Source: an uncultured Verrucomicrobiae bacterium (lineage in GTDB: Bacteria > Verrucomicrobiota > Verrucomicrobiia > Limisphaerales > AAA164-E04). Taken from it: a stretch of DNA of 64,000 nt. A model generated the notes under the pieces. That model ran no database searches and had not been told where the DNA came from. It saw only the letters and a program-made list of their open reading frames with translations. Position numbers and translations under genes: made by a program. Location of the stretch: positions 1 through 64,000 of the forward strand of contig CALSPN010000038.1 of assembly GCA_943788245.1 (NCBI GenBank), in the 5' to 3' direction. Below, in pieces: positions 28,938 to 37,188 of this stretch (positions are counted from its first letter, which is position 1; the number at the start of each line of letters is the position of its first letter).

Positions 28938-30530
28938 TTACACGGTTTGTATTTGCAATAATTCCATTGCTTTCATGGCTGCATTGTGGCCCGGGATACC
29001 ACTGACAGCTCCCCCCCTTCTAGCGGCAGATCCACACAAAAGAACATTGGGATGGTTCGTTTCGCCGCCCCAAAGCCCGGCCTCATCCCTTGTTTCCACA
29101 AAAGGCCAAGTGAGGCCACCATGGAAAATATTCCCCTTGGGAAGATGAATCTTGTTCTCCAGATCAACAGCACTCATTGCCTCAATACAGGGAATTCCAT
29201 TGACGTCTCTGGCGAGGCATTTTTCGATGGGCTCCTCGAGATACTGATTGATGCCCATGAGATATTTTTCAACCACTTCGTTTCGTAGCCGCTCGTTGTC
29301 ATTTTCAAACAAACGATATGGCAGATCGAGACCGAACAGGGTAAGGGTGTGAAAACCGCGGCGATTCAGATCCTCCGACAGAATGCTGTTATCCGTCAGT
29401 GTATGACAGTAAATCTCTCCTGGCAGCTTTGTCGGAATTTTACCGGATTGGCTCTCATGATAGCTGGCCAGCATGCCTTCATAGCCCTCATCAATATGAA
29501 CCGTACCCGCAAAAGCTTCACTGGCTTCGCAACAGTTTGAGCGCAGTTTAGGAAGCCTTTCGAGCAGCATGTTCATCTTGAACGCTGCGCCTTCAATGTC
29601 TGATTCCTCTGGTTGCCACGGATCACCTGTCATTCTCGCGAGTTCTTGCGCCGAGGCGTTGCAGAGCGCAATGAGGGCATCGATTGCATGAGGCTTTCCG
29701 TCCATCTCAAACTCCACGCAACATTGCGTTCGCCCCACACCTAAACGCACGACCTCAGCCTGAGTCAAAAAGTCGACGCGACCAGTGGATTTGGCAACTC
29801 GAATCAACTCATTGACCAGAGCTCCCATGCCACCCACTGGAACTTGCCACTCTCCCGTCCCTTGTCCGATCACGTGATAAAGAAAAGATCGGTTTTGAAG
29901 AAGGCTTGGATCGTGAGGATAGGTAGAAACACCGATCCTCCCGTCAGTAAATACAAGACCCCGGATCAAATCATCGGAAATCAGGGATTCCAAAACATTT
30001 CCAAGTGGTTCCTCAATCAAGGCCTCCCAGGCTCTGGTTCCATCTTTTCCCATTTGCTCCTGCATTTCTTTTCGAGTCACAAGAGGTTCAGTCAAACCGG
30101 GCCAGGCGACCGAGGCCAACTGCTGCTGCATCTCCTGGAGTTTAAGATACCCGCGGTAATCATTCTGATTTCCCGTAAGTTCAAGAAATGCCCGGCGGTT
30201 ACCGATGGGGTCATCGTTAAGAATCAGCAGTTCTCGAAATTTTCCATCCTGGATGGACGGTGTCCATGAAGCCGTCTGGCGGGAACGCAGCGAAAGGTCC
30301 AGATGAAGGTCACTGATGATCTTCCGTGGAAAAAGGCTCATGAGATAGGAATAAACGGAAATCTTCGCATCCACTCCATCAAATACCTGCCTCGACTGCG
30401 TGGCACCTCCCATTGCTGCATTGCGCTCAAGAACCAGCACTGATTTTCCCGCCAGGGCGAGGTAGCAGGCAGCCACCAGTCCATTGTGGCCACCGCCCAG
30501 AACGGCGATGTCATATTTAGTTTTGATCAT
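28938..30530 (-). CDS. Phytoene desaturase-like NAD(P)/FAD oxidoreductase (PYROXD2/CrtI superfamily)
   Basis: About 530 residues from the ATG at 30528-30530. The start MIKTKYDIAVLGGGHNG opens an FAD-binding Rossmann fold, followed by LALAGKSVLVLERNAAMGGATQS, the CrtI-type second glycine motif. Late GNIFHGGL and CGSAARRGGAVSGIPGHNAA form the C-terminal FAD contact. The protein has no signal peptide and works in the cytoplasm. The CrtI superfamily includes carotene desaturases, retinol saturases and PYROXD2-like proteins of unknown role. This one most resembles the last, given its GIPGHNA end. The longer upstream open frame to 30758 is not supported. It converges with the DUF1552 gene 290 bases away. 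Confidence 0.85.
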   Translation of the reverse strand: MIKTKYDIAVLGGGHNGLVAACYLALAGKSVLVLERNAAMGGATQSRQVFDGVDAKISVYSYLMSLFPRKIISDLHLDLSLRSRQTASWTPSIQDGKFRELLILNDDPIGNRRAFLELTGNQNDYRGYLKLQEMQQQLASVAWPGLTEPLVTRKEMQEQMGKDGTRAWEALIEEPLGNVLESLISDDLIRGLVFTDGRIGVSTYPHDPSLLQNRSFLYHVIGQGTGEWQVPVGGMGALVNELIRVAKSTGRVDFLTQAEVVRLGVGRTQCCVEFEMDGKPHAIDALIALCNASAQELARMTGDPWQPEESDIEGAAFKMNMLLERLPKLRSNCCEASEAFAGTVHIDEGYEGMLASYHESQSGKIPTKLPGEIYCHTLTDNSILSEDLNRRGFHTLTLFGLDLPYRLFENDNERLRNEVVEKYLMGINQYLEEPIEKCLARDVNGIPCIEAMSAVDLENKIHLPKGNIFHGGLTWPFVETRDEAGLWGGETNHPNVLLCGSAARRGGAVSGIPGHNAAMKAMELLQIQTV

Positions 30531-31020
30531 GAATCCTTTCTCCTGTTCCGTTACTGCTGTATGGAGACAGTAGAGCGACATCTTTCCTGATAGCAAAGTC
30601 GAATGGAAAGACGATTCCCTGCTTCCAATATCAGCCATGCTACCATCGAAGTCGATGAACAAAACCAGCATAAAAGCCTTTCTCAAAGGAGCATTGATAA
30701 CGGCCTGGGATTCAGGAATCCTGTCACGGATCATCTGTAGAAACCCAGCAGAAATCATCGCAGGGAAAGGAAATTCATACGCAACCGCATCGCAGGAGAT
30801 TTTTCTGTAGGGATCTTGACAAGGGTGACCAAGGCAATTTTTTTATGGGTAGAGAGCTGCTACTCAGTTGTGCGACCTCAGCAACCAGAGTTAAGTCGTG
30901 AGTTGCAAGGGTCCAATCGGCATCCATTATTGGAATTTGTTTCTACTTTAAGACGCTCTTATGCCACGACCGAGAGATTCAGGCTTGCATTGGACGGCCA
31001 TCGGTCAAGAATCGTATTTC
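30531..31020. other. Spacer between divergent oxidoreductase and esterase genes
   Basis: About 490 bases between divergent starts, holding the N-terminal extension frame of the oxidoreductase (no support for translation) and probably both promoters. I see no repeats or RNA gene. Confidence 0.35.
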
Positions 31021-32154
31021 ATGAGAATACTTCATTCAGGTGCCCTCATATTCATCTCCGCATCATTGGCCTTGAGCGCTGCCGTGCCGAACGAACTTTC
31101 CCGCAAGCGATCGAACGCGCCGGTCATTCTTTCTTCCTGGGACGACCTTCTTGAAGGCGTCCGCAACAACGGCGACTGGCAAGCAAGAAAGAAGATCCTG
31201 CGCCAACGTTACCTCAACCTCATTCGCGAAGAGTTCAAACCGGCAAAGCCGAAACTGGATCTGATGATCCACGAGGAAATCGTGGTCGACGACGTGTATA
31301 CCCGAAAGCTGATCAGCTACAACGTCGAGGCGGACGAACGCGCATACGCCTACCTCGGCATCCCCTTGAAGCGGGACGGCAAACTTCCAGCTATTGTCGC
31401 CTTGCATGGCACCTATCCCGAAGGCAAGTCCCGGGCCGCCGGTCTCGTGGACAATCCTGACAAGGCCTATCTCGATCATCTGTGCAGACGAGGGTATATC
31501 GTCATCGCGCCCGAGCATTTCGTTTCCGGGCATCGCATTCCACCCGAAGGCCCTTACGAAACCAAGCGCTTCTACGAGAAACATCCGGAGTGGACGGCTG
31601 TGGGCAAATTTACCTACGAGCATTCCATCGCGATCGATGCACTAGAATCCCTGCAGGAAGTCGACGCAGCAAACATCGGCGCAATGGGACATTCACTTGG
31701 AGGCCACGGAACCTTCTTTCTCGCGGCCTATGACGATCGCATCAAGGCTTCTGCCAGCAACTGTGGCGGAACGTTCCTGCGACACAATCCTCTCGTTGAA
31801 GCGTGGAGCCGCGATCACTGGTACATCTACTTGAAACCGCTTCGTCCCGGCCTGCTTCGTGGAGAACTGCCGGACATTGATTTCCACGAAATCATGGCGC
31901 TCATTGCTCCGCGCGCGTTCCTTGATGTCTCGGGACTCAACGACGGAAAGAAACTCACACAGCGCCAACGCATTCTGATGAACCTGAAGCTCATGGATGT
32001 CTGGGAACTGGAAAAAGCGCCGCAAAACTTCGCTTTCTTCGCCCACGGCCGAGGTCATTCCATCAAGCACGAGTCACGCGAGCTGATCTACGCCTGGATG
32101 GATACACACCTCAAACCGGGCGAAGCGACGGAGACAAAACGCGTGGGTCAATAG
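31021..32154 (+). CDS. Exported alpha/beta hydrolase (acetyl xylan esterase or dienelactone hydrolase-like)
   Basis: The 377-residue protein from the ATG at 31021 has a signal peptide (about 1-20). The alpha/beta fold shows PAIVALHGTYPEGKS (oxyanion strand), IGAMGHSLGGHGTFFLAA with the nucleophile Ser, a later Asp in LDVSGLNDGKK, and the His in AHGRGHSI. The Asp and His assignments are likely rather than certain. Similar proteins act on esters of plant or algal polysaccharides. It lies 147 bases before the Gfo/Idh gene, on the same strand, so they may be part of one unit. Confidence 0.85.
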   Translation: MRILHSGALIFISASLALSAAVPNELSRKRSNAPVILSSWDDLLEGVRNNGDWQARKKILRQRYLNLIREEFKPAKPKLDLMIHEEIVVDDVYTRKLISYNVEADERAYAYLGIPLKRDGKLPAIVALHGTYPEGKSRAAGLVDNPDKAYLDHLCRRGYIVIAPEHFVSGHRIPPEGPYETKRFYEKHPEWTAVGKFTYEHSIAIDALESLQEVDAANIGAMGHSLGGHGTFFLAAYDDRIKASASNCGGTFLRHNPLVEAWSRDHWYIYLKPLRPGLLRGELPDIDFHEIMALIAPRAFLDVSGLNDGKKLTQRQRILMNLKLMDVWELEKAPQNFAFFAHGRGHSIKHESRELIYAWMDTHLKPGEATETKRVGQ

Positions 32155-32301
32155 TAACGGTTTTCACCAGGAACGACCGACCTGCAGAACCAGTGCGAAC
32201 AATCGTCCATCACCGTCAAGACCCGATTCATTCCTGATTGGATTAAAAACGAAGTTGTGCAACCTGATAGGAATCTGATAGTTGGTTGTTACAACATTAC
32301 C

Positions 32302-33621
32302 ATGAAAAATCCTCTTTTATCGCGCCGTTCATTTCTCAAAAGCTCAGTGCTGGCCACAAGCGCTGTGACCTTCCCATTCATCTCCACCAGAAACGTGCTT
32401 GGAGCAAATGAACGCCTGAACATTGCCGGTATTGGTTGTGGAGGCAAAGGCAAAGCCGATCTCACGTTCTGTCACTCACAAAATATCGTAGCGCTTGTGG
32501 ACATTGACCACCAACACGCAGCCGAGATGTTCGATAAGTTTCCACAGGCCAGACGCTATAGGGACTACCGTGTGATGTTCGATGAGATGACGGACAAGAT
32601 CGATGCCGTGACCATCTCGACGCCGGATCACATGCACTTCCACCCCGCCATGCGAGCCGTTCGGTCAAGGAAACATGTCTTTTGCCAGAAACCGCTGACG
32701 CACACCGTGTGGGAAGCGCGCACATTAACGCAGGCGGCGCGGGAAGCTGGCGTCGCAACCCAAATGGGTAACCAGGGCATTTCCGCCCCAGACATGAGGC
32801 GCGATGCGGAGGTGGTGAAAGCTGGGGCTCTCGGAAAAATTAAAGAGATGCATTGCTGGACGAATCGGCCTGGACGCTACTGGAATCAGGGCCTCGGACG
32901 GCCAACAGGCACCCACACCGCTCCTGAACATGTCGATTGGGATCTGTGGATCGGCTGTGCTCCGTGGCGCCCCTACAACCCTGCCTATCATCCATTCGCC
33001 TGGCGTGCTTATTGGGATTTCGGAACGGGAGCCATCGGGGACATGGGGTGCCATCTCCTGAACCTGGCGGCCTTGACAATGGATATCCGTGATCCATCAA
33101 AGATCGTCGCTGACGGGGTCGGCCAAACGAAGGAAACCGGACCCACCGAATCGCATATCGTATGGGATTTTCCGGAGCGTCCCGAGCAACCGGCTTTCAA
33201 GTTTCATTGGTATGATGGCGGACGAAAACCTTCTCAGGATCTATTCTCCGGTGTTGAATACGACACCAACGGGATCCTGATGGTCGGAACGGAGGACACG
33301 ATGCTGACGCATTACAGCGGAGGTGGAGAGCTGAAGAGCGGACGCAAGTATGAGGACATCAATGCTCCCAGAATCTTCGGAGAATGCGAGGACTGGCATC
33401 AGTGCCACTACGACGACTGGCTTACCGCTTGCAGGGGAGGTTCTTCAGCTCTTTCAAATTTTGATAAAGCTGGCCCACTCACTGAAGTCGTTCTGCTCGG
33501 TCAAGTCGCCATGCGCGCAGGAACGGAAATTCAGTGGGACGCCAGGAAAATGAAAGTGACCAACAACAAGGACGCCAACCAATACGTTTCCAAGACATAC
33601 CGAGCAGGATGGGAAATCTGA
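32302..33621 (+). CDS. Gfo/Idh/MocA family oxidoreductase with Tat signal
   Basis: About 439 residues from the ATG at 32302. It begins with SRRSFLKSSVLATSAVTFPF, a twin-arginine leader, so this sugar oxidoreductase is exported with bound cofactor, as is common in PVC bacteria. The NAD-binding part has NIAGIGCGGKG, VALVDID, TISTPDHMHF, and the EKP-like QKPLTH. The C-terminal Gfo/Idh domain has GTGAIGDMGCHLLN. NAD-independent relatives oxidise glucose or modify glycosides outside the cell. The substrate is unknown. Confidence 0.93.
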   Translation: MKNPLLSRRSFLKSSVLATSAVTFPFISTRNVLGANERLNIAGIGCGGKGKADLTFCHSQNIVALVDIDHQHAAEMFDKFPQARRYRDYRVMFDEMTDKIDAVTISTPDHMHFHPAMRAVRSRKHVFCQKPLTHTVWEARTLTQAAREAGVATQMGNQGISAPDMRRDAEVVKAGALGKIKEMHCWTNRPGRYWNQGLGRPTGTHTAPEHVDWDLWIGCAPWRPYNPAYHPFAWRAYWDFGTGAIGDMGCHLLNLAALTMDIRDPSKIVADGVGQTKETGPTESHIVWDFPERPEQPAFKFHWYDGGRKPSQDLFSGVEYDTNGILMVGTEDTMLTHYSGGGELKSGRKYEDINAPRIFGECEDWHQCHYDDWLTACRGGSSALSNFDKAGPLTEVVLLGQVAMRAGTEIQWDARKMKVTNNKDANQYVSKTYRAGWEI

Positions 33622-34171
33622 ATCTTATCCATGAAACAAACTGTTTCCCGAGTTTTGAAGTAGGTTCCATTTCTGCAAGGTTTCGATGCATTCAATGGGC
33701 TCTCTCGGTTCAAATGGATCGAATTGAAGCGAAGTGCCGGAGGGATTCCAAAGAAGCCATTGCACAACTGGTGCTTCTGCCATCAAGTGTGAAAGGTGGC
33801 TCTTAATTAATACACACCCTTCTCGACTTGACGAGGTTAGACATTGATCAAACGATGAATCGAACCTGTTTCAATCCTGATTGTCATAGTCACAAAGGCA
33901 ACTCCGCTTCCAAAATCCACCTAAGCAGATCTCATAAAAGAACAATTACGACCACCTGATTTCCGCGCTCACAATGATCCAATTGCAACAGCTCGAAATA
34001 AAGAACGAATGGATAATGAGGCAATGCATCATCACGATTAACTGAAGGTAAGGTTCTTGTCTTCAGGCTACTCAAATTTCAACTAAGCCACTCTATTTGT
34101 CTTGTTTCGAAACAGAATCTAGTTTGGATTTTCGTGGCGAAGCACATCCCAACCATCATAGGCTCATTTGT
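33622..34171. other. Spacer of about 550 bases
   Basis: No gene I can support on either strand. Plus-strand short open frames here have no family likeness. It may contain the promoter of the esterase gene at 34172. Confidence 0.4.
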
Positions 34172-35125
34172 ATGAACCAATCCTCATTGTTTTCATTTAT
34201 CAGGAACTTTTCAAAGCCATTCATCTGCGGAGCCTTGGCCTATTGTGGCGCTTTGCATTTAACGGCAGCAGATCTCCCAGCTGAAAGATCGTTGTGGGAA
34301 GATGTTCCGAGAGGGAATGCCATTCAATTTGATAAAGAATCCGTTCGAAGTCACAAAGTCTCTGTTCATTCGCTGTCCGGTTCCAATCGGGTGTTCAGTC
34401 AGGTATTCGAATCAAGCTACACGATTCATCAGGCGCCGGAAACCATTGCCACTGGAGTTGGAATGGTGATATGCCCCGGCGGAGGATATCGGGATGTCTG
34501 GCTGGACCGTGAAGGGCATGATCTCGGAATCTGGCTTCAGAAGCAGGGCATTACTTCCCTGGTTTTAAAATACCGAACGAACTATGGGGCGGAACAATCC
34601 AAACCGAAGTATCCCTGGCCTGAGTATTTAACGGCAGTTGTAGCAGATGCCCGACAGGGAATCCAAATCCTTAGAAACGAGGCGACTTCTCTGAATCTGG
34701 ATCCGAAGAAAATCGGCATCGGAGGTTTTTCAGCCGGAGGACATTTAGCATTGAGTGTTGCACTTGGGCTGTATGCGGATTCCGGATCCAATACGGCATT
34801 GTCCGCGCCAAACTTCGCCGGTCTGTTTTATCCATGGCTCCGGGATGATTTAACATCCGAAGGGGTGGTGGAAAAACATGATCATCTTCCTCCGATGTTT
34901 TTTATGAACGCGTTGAATGACCGATTGACTCCGGCGAATCGATGCATCGAGTTTTTTACCCGTATACATTCCAAAGGCACCCCTTCCGAACTACACATCT
35001 ATTCCAAAGGAGGCCACGGATTCGATATGGGCGAGGGCAAGGGAGCTTCCGCTCCATTGTGGAAAAAAAGTTTCGTGGCCTGGTTAACCGATACGGGATT
35101 CATTGAAAGAAAAGCGGAGGATTAA
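34172..35125 (+). CDS. Exported alpha/beta hydrolase (BD-FAE / xylan-esterase-like)
   Basis: The 317-residue protein from the ATG at 34172 has a signal peptide (about 1-33). It then shows GVGMVICPGGGYRDVWLDREG (oxyanion turn HGG-like), a Tyr-Arg-Thr strand, the nucleophile elbow IGGFSAGGHLALS, the Asp in NALNDRLTP and the His in YSKGGHGFDMGEG. This is the pattern of bacterial esterases of the acetyl-xylan/feruloyl type, which remove ester groups from plant cell-wall sugars. It stands apart from its neighbours with its own long upstream spacer. Confidence 0.88.
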   Translation: MNQSSLFSFIRNFSKPFICGALAYCGALHLTAADLPAERSLWEDVPRGNAIQFDKESVRSHKVSVHSLSGSNRVFSQVFESSYTIHQAPETIATGVGMVICPGGGYRDVWLDREGHDLGIWLQKQGITSLVLKYRTNYGAEQSKPKYPWPEYLTAVVADARQGIQILRNEATSLNLDPKKIGIGGFSAGGHLALSVALGLYADSGSNTALSAPNFAGLFYPWLRDDLTSEGVVEKHDHLPPMFFMNALNDRLTPANRCIEFFTRIHSKGTPSELHIYSKGGHGFDMGEGKGASAPLWKKSFVAWLTDTGFIERKAED

Positions 35126-35565
35126 TAGCCATCCTTTTGATCACTACAGTTGATTCGACCCCGTAAAGCAACTCATCTGGATTCAGATCGCTTGTAGAAC
35201 CGAAAGATGAACTTGAGCTTTTCAAACTGTCAGCAGAATCGTCAACAGATTGCAGATTTGGATAGTCCATGAAAATGGGTCAAATTGAACCGTAATAAGC
35301 GTAAAAAACGACCGGCTGTGAATTACATTCCAAAAGTGCGGCGTTTGCTTATGGCTTGTTTGCATTGTCTGGTGTGGTCAGTATTTCAATACGGACAAGT
35401 CTCTTCCGCTGCTTTGATCCAGGCTTCACCACCATCGTGTCAGCCTTTTGATTCGCGCACTTGGTGTTCAAGAGGGATCGACCGAAACCGAACTTATCGC
35501 GTGTTTCGTGGTTGGCAGTGTTTCGAACCAATCAATGATCGAAATAGAGCCGAGAACAAACTAGC
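35126..35565. other. Spacer of about 440 bases before the lysR gene end
   Basis: No gene I can support. A plus-strand frame at 35285-35572 has a membrane-like stretch but no family likeness and a weak start; it is listed under rejected items. Confidence 0.35.
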
Positions 35566-35591
35566 TGTGTGATCGAAGATCCGATCACACA
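35566..35591 (-). terminator. Ten-pair inverted repeat downstream of the lysR gene
   Basis: TGTGTGATCG and CGATCACACA pair perfectly around AAGATC, ending 10 bases from the lysR stop at 35601. On the minus strand the stem is followed by AGCTAGTTTGTT, a weak T-rich stretch. The place and stem length suggest a terminator of lysR transcription. Confidence 0.6.
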
Positions 35592-35600
35592 AGACCATGA

Positions 35601-36503
35601 CTAGTCTTTGAGGAATATTTGACGTGCGTGGTTGACGGCTTTCATCACAATCGGATGATTGAGTCTTCTTTCGATTGTGATGGCATAAAAGGACTCCTTG
35701 ATTTCATCTGTCTGACCTATCAGTCGAACGCCATATTCTCGACAAACTTCCTTGGCAATCACCGAAGGTGCAGCGAAAACGCCAGCTCCTTCCCGGCCGA
35801 AGACCTTTAGAAGAGCACTATCATGAAACTCTGCGACAATGTGAGGGGTTAATTTATGCGTGTTGAACCATTGATCCAAGGACCGTCGCATGACGGTGTG
35901 TTCGGAAGGAGCAAGCAATGCCATTCTTTCCAAACAGGCTGGAAAGCTTCCACGAAGCTGCTTCCTGAGAGATTCTGTTGCGAAAAACGATATACCACAA
36001 TCACCAAGAAAATGATTGAAAGCCTTGACCTTGATCGAAGCGGTGATGGGCGCATCGGTCAAAACCAAATCCAAGTGCTGGATGGATAATTCAGCCAACA
36101 ATCTTTCCGTCATGCCCTCTTCACAATTCAAGCGGATCGGTGGATTGGAACTTAACAGCGGCTCCAGAATGCGATGGCTGACAAGTTTCGGCAGGACATC
36201 AGAAATCCCAACCCTCAACTTTTTAGGTCTTGTGGAGCTGACTCCCTTGATGCATTCAAGGAACTCATTACCAAGGTGAAAAATATCATCTGCATACTCA
36301 AAAGCCAATTGGCCTGCTTCTGTAAGTTGAAGACCTGAACTTTTCCGCATAAACAGAGATTCTCCCAGAGAATCTTCCAGAGCTTTTATCTGCTTGGAAA
36401 GTGTGGGCTGAGTCAGGTTGAGCGTCTGACTGGCCTGGCTTATGGTTCCCTCTTTGGCAACTACCCAGAAATATCGCAAGTGATGATAATTTAACCAACG
36501 CAT
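35601..36503 (-). CDS. LysR family transcriptional regulator (NhaR-like)
   Basis: The 300-residue protein begins with LNYHHLRYFWVVAKEGTISQASQTLNLTQPTLSKQIKALE, a winged helix of the NhaR-type LysR group, and continues with a periplasmic-binding-like effector domain (about 95-295). NhaR in E. coli senses sodium. Here the regulator is divergent from a carbonic anhydrase/SulP pair and is probably its regulator. Two matching T-N11-A dyads (36513-36527 and 36550-36564) lie between them, the nearer only 10 bases from its ATG, which suggests autoregulation. What it senses is unknown. Confidence 0.88.
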   Translation of the reverse strand: MRWLNYHHLRYFWVVAKEGTISQASQTLNLTQPTLSKQIKALEDSLGESLFMRKSSGLQLTEAGQLAFEYADDIFHLGNEFLECIKGVSSTRPKKLRVGISDVLPKLVSHRILEPLLSSNPPIRLNCEEGMTERLLAELSIQHLDLVLTDAPITASIKVKAFNHFLGDCGISFFATESLRKQLRGSFPACLERMALLAPSEHTVMRRSLDQWFNTHKLTPHIVAEFHDSALLKVFGREGAGVFAAPSVIAKEVCREYGVRLIGQTDEIKESFYAITIERRLNHPIVMKAVNHARQIFLKD

Positions 36504-36512
36504 CCAAGCATT

Positions 36513-36527
36513 ATAGATAATATCTAT
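36513..36527. promoter_or_regulatory. LysR-type box, site 1
   Basis: ATAGATAATATCTAT: an inverted repeat ATAGAT/ATCTAT around AAT, holding T-N11-A, the LysR consensus. It begins 10 bases upstream of the lysR start codon. Confidence 0.5.
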
Positions 36528-36549
36528 ACTTAGACCACTTAAATTTCAA

Positions 36550-36564
36550 TTAGTATATAACTAA
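36550..36564. promoter_or_regulatory. LysR-type box, site 2
   Basis: TTAGTATATAACTAA: inverted repeat TTAGT/ACTAA around ATATA, also fitting T-N11-A. Its centre is 37 bases from the centre of site 1. It lies on the side nearer to the carbonic anhydrase gene, as expected for an activation site. Confidence 0.5.
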
Positions 36565-36616
36565 GTTTCGTGTTAGTTTATTTTGTTAGATCCCTAAACA
36601 ACCTACCATCTCCTTA

Positions 36617-37184
36617 TTGAAGGACATCAAAAATACAAAAACTCCGGATTTCAAAAAACAATTCACTTTATGAACGATTAGCCAAGAGACAGACGCCAAA
36701 GGCAACGCTGCTTACATGCTCGGATTCAAGGATTGATCCATGTTTGCTCACGAGTGCCTAGCCAGAGGATTTATTTATCATCCGCGTTGCGGGCAACATG
36801 GTGCCTACTCTCAATGTGGCGGGATGCGGCGAGTTGGCCAGTCTGGAGTTTGCGGTTTGCGCACTTAGAACACCGCATATGATTGTATGTGACCACAGCA
36901 AATGCGATGCGATAAAAGCATGTCTTTCGCCAGAGACAGTCCAGGGATTTGATCCTTTGCCCGGATGGATTGGAAACGGCATGAAAGGTTTGAATGATCA
37001 TACTGGAGGAGCGAGTAACTTGGATAAGGCCATCGAGATAAACGTGCTTCACCAGATTGAAGTCCTTCTTAAGCTCGAGTTCATTCAATCTCGAGAAGGT
37101 GCAGGAGAACTTAGCCTTCGCGGTTGAATGTATGACATTGCAAGAGGATCCATAAATGAACTAGAGATTGATTATAAAAAGTGA
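36617..37184 (+). pseudogene. Decayed beta-carbonic anhydrase
   Basis: Beta-carbonic anhydrase hydrates CO2 to bicarbonate. In one frame (36672-37184) the sequence reads LYERLAKRQTPKATLLTCSDSRIDP, then LLTSA, a TAG stop at 36759-36761, then PEDLFIIRVAGNMVPTLN, CDHSKCDAIK and a late RG, a TGA stop at 37125-37127 where family members have Trp, then MYDIARG to the final TGA at 37182-37184. The zinc ligands (CSDSR Cys and Asp-Arg, and the H and C of DHSKC) are still there. The likely TTG start at 36617 is in another frame, so a frameshift near the TTT at 36667-36669 is also needed. With two stops and a shift, this copy cannot make the normal protein. It overlaps no other gene and ends 4 bases before the SulP ATG. 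Confidence 0.75.
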
Positions 37185-37188
37185 AACT

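Noticed and set aside
35285-35572. Plus-strand open frame of 95 residues with a hydrophobic stretch
   Set aside because: No domain likeness, a weak TTG start, and it overlaps the hairpin downstream of lysR.
36759-37127. Reading the in-frame TAG and TGA in the carbonic anhydrase as recoded sense codons
   Set aside because: Other genes in the window end with TGA and TAG as true stops, there is no tRNA or other sign of recoding, and a third defect (frame change near the start) is also present.
36798-37127. Carbonic anhydrase fragment as an independent short gene
   Set aside because: It begins inside the fold after the first zinc ligand, so it cannot be functional alone. It is one part of the pseudogene 36617-37184.
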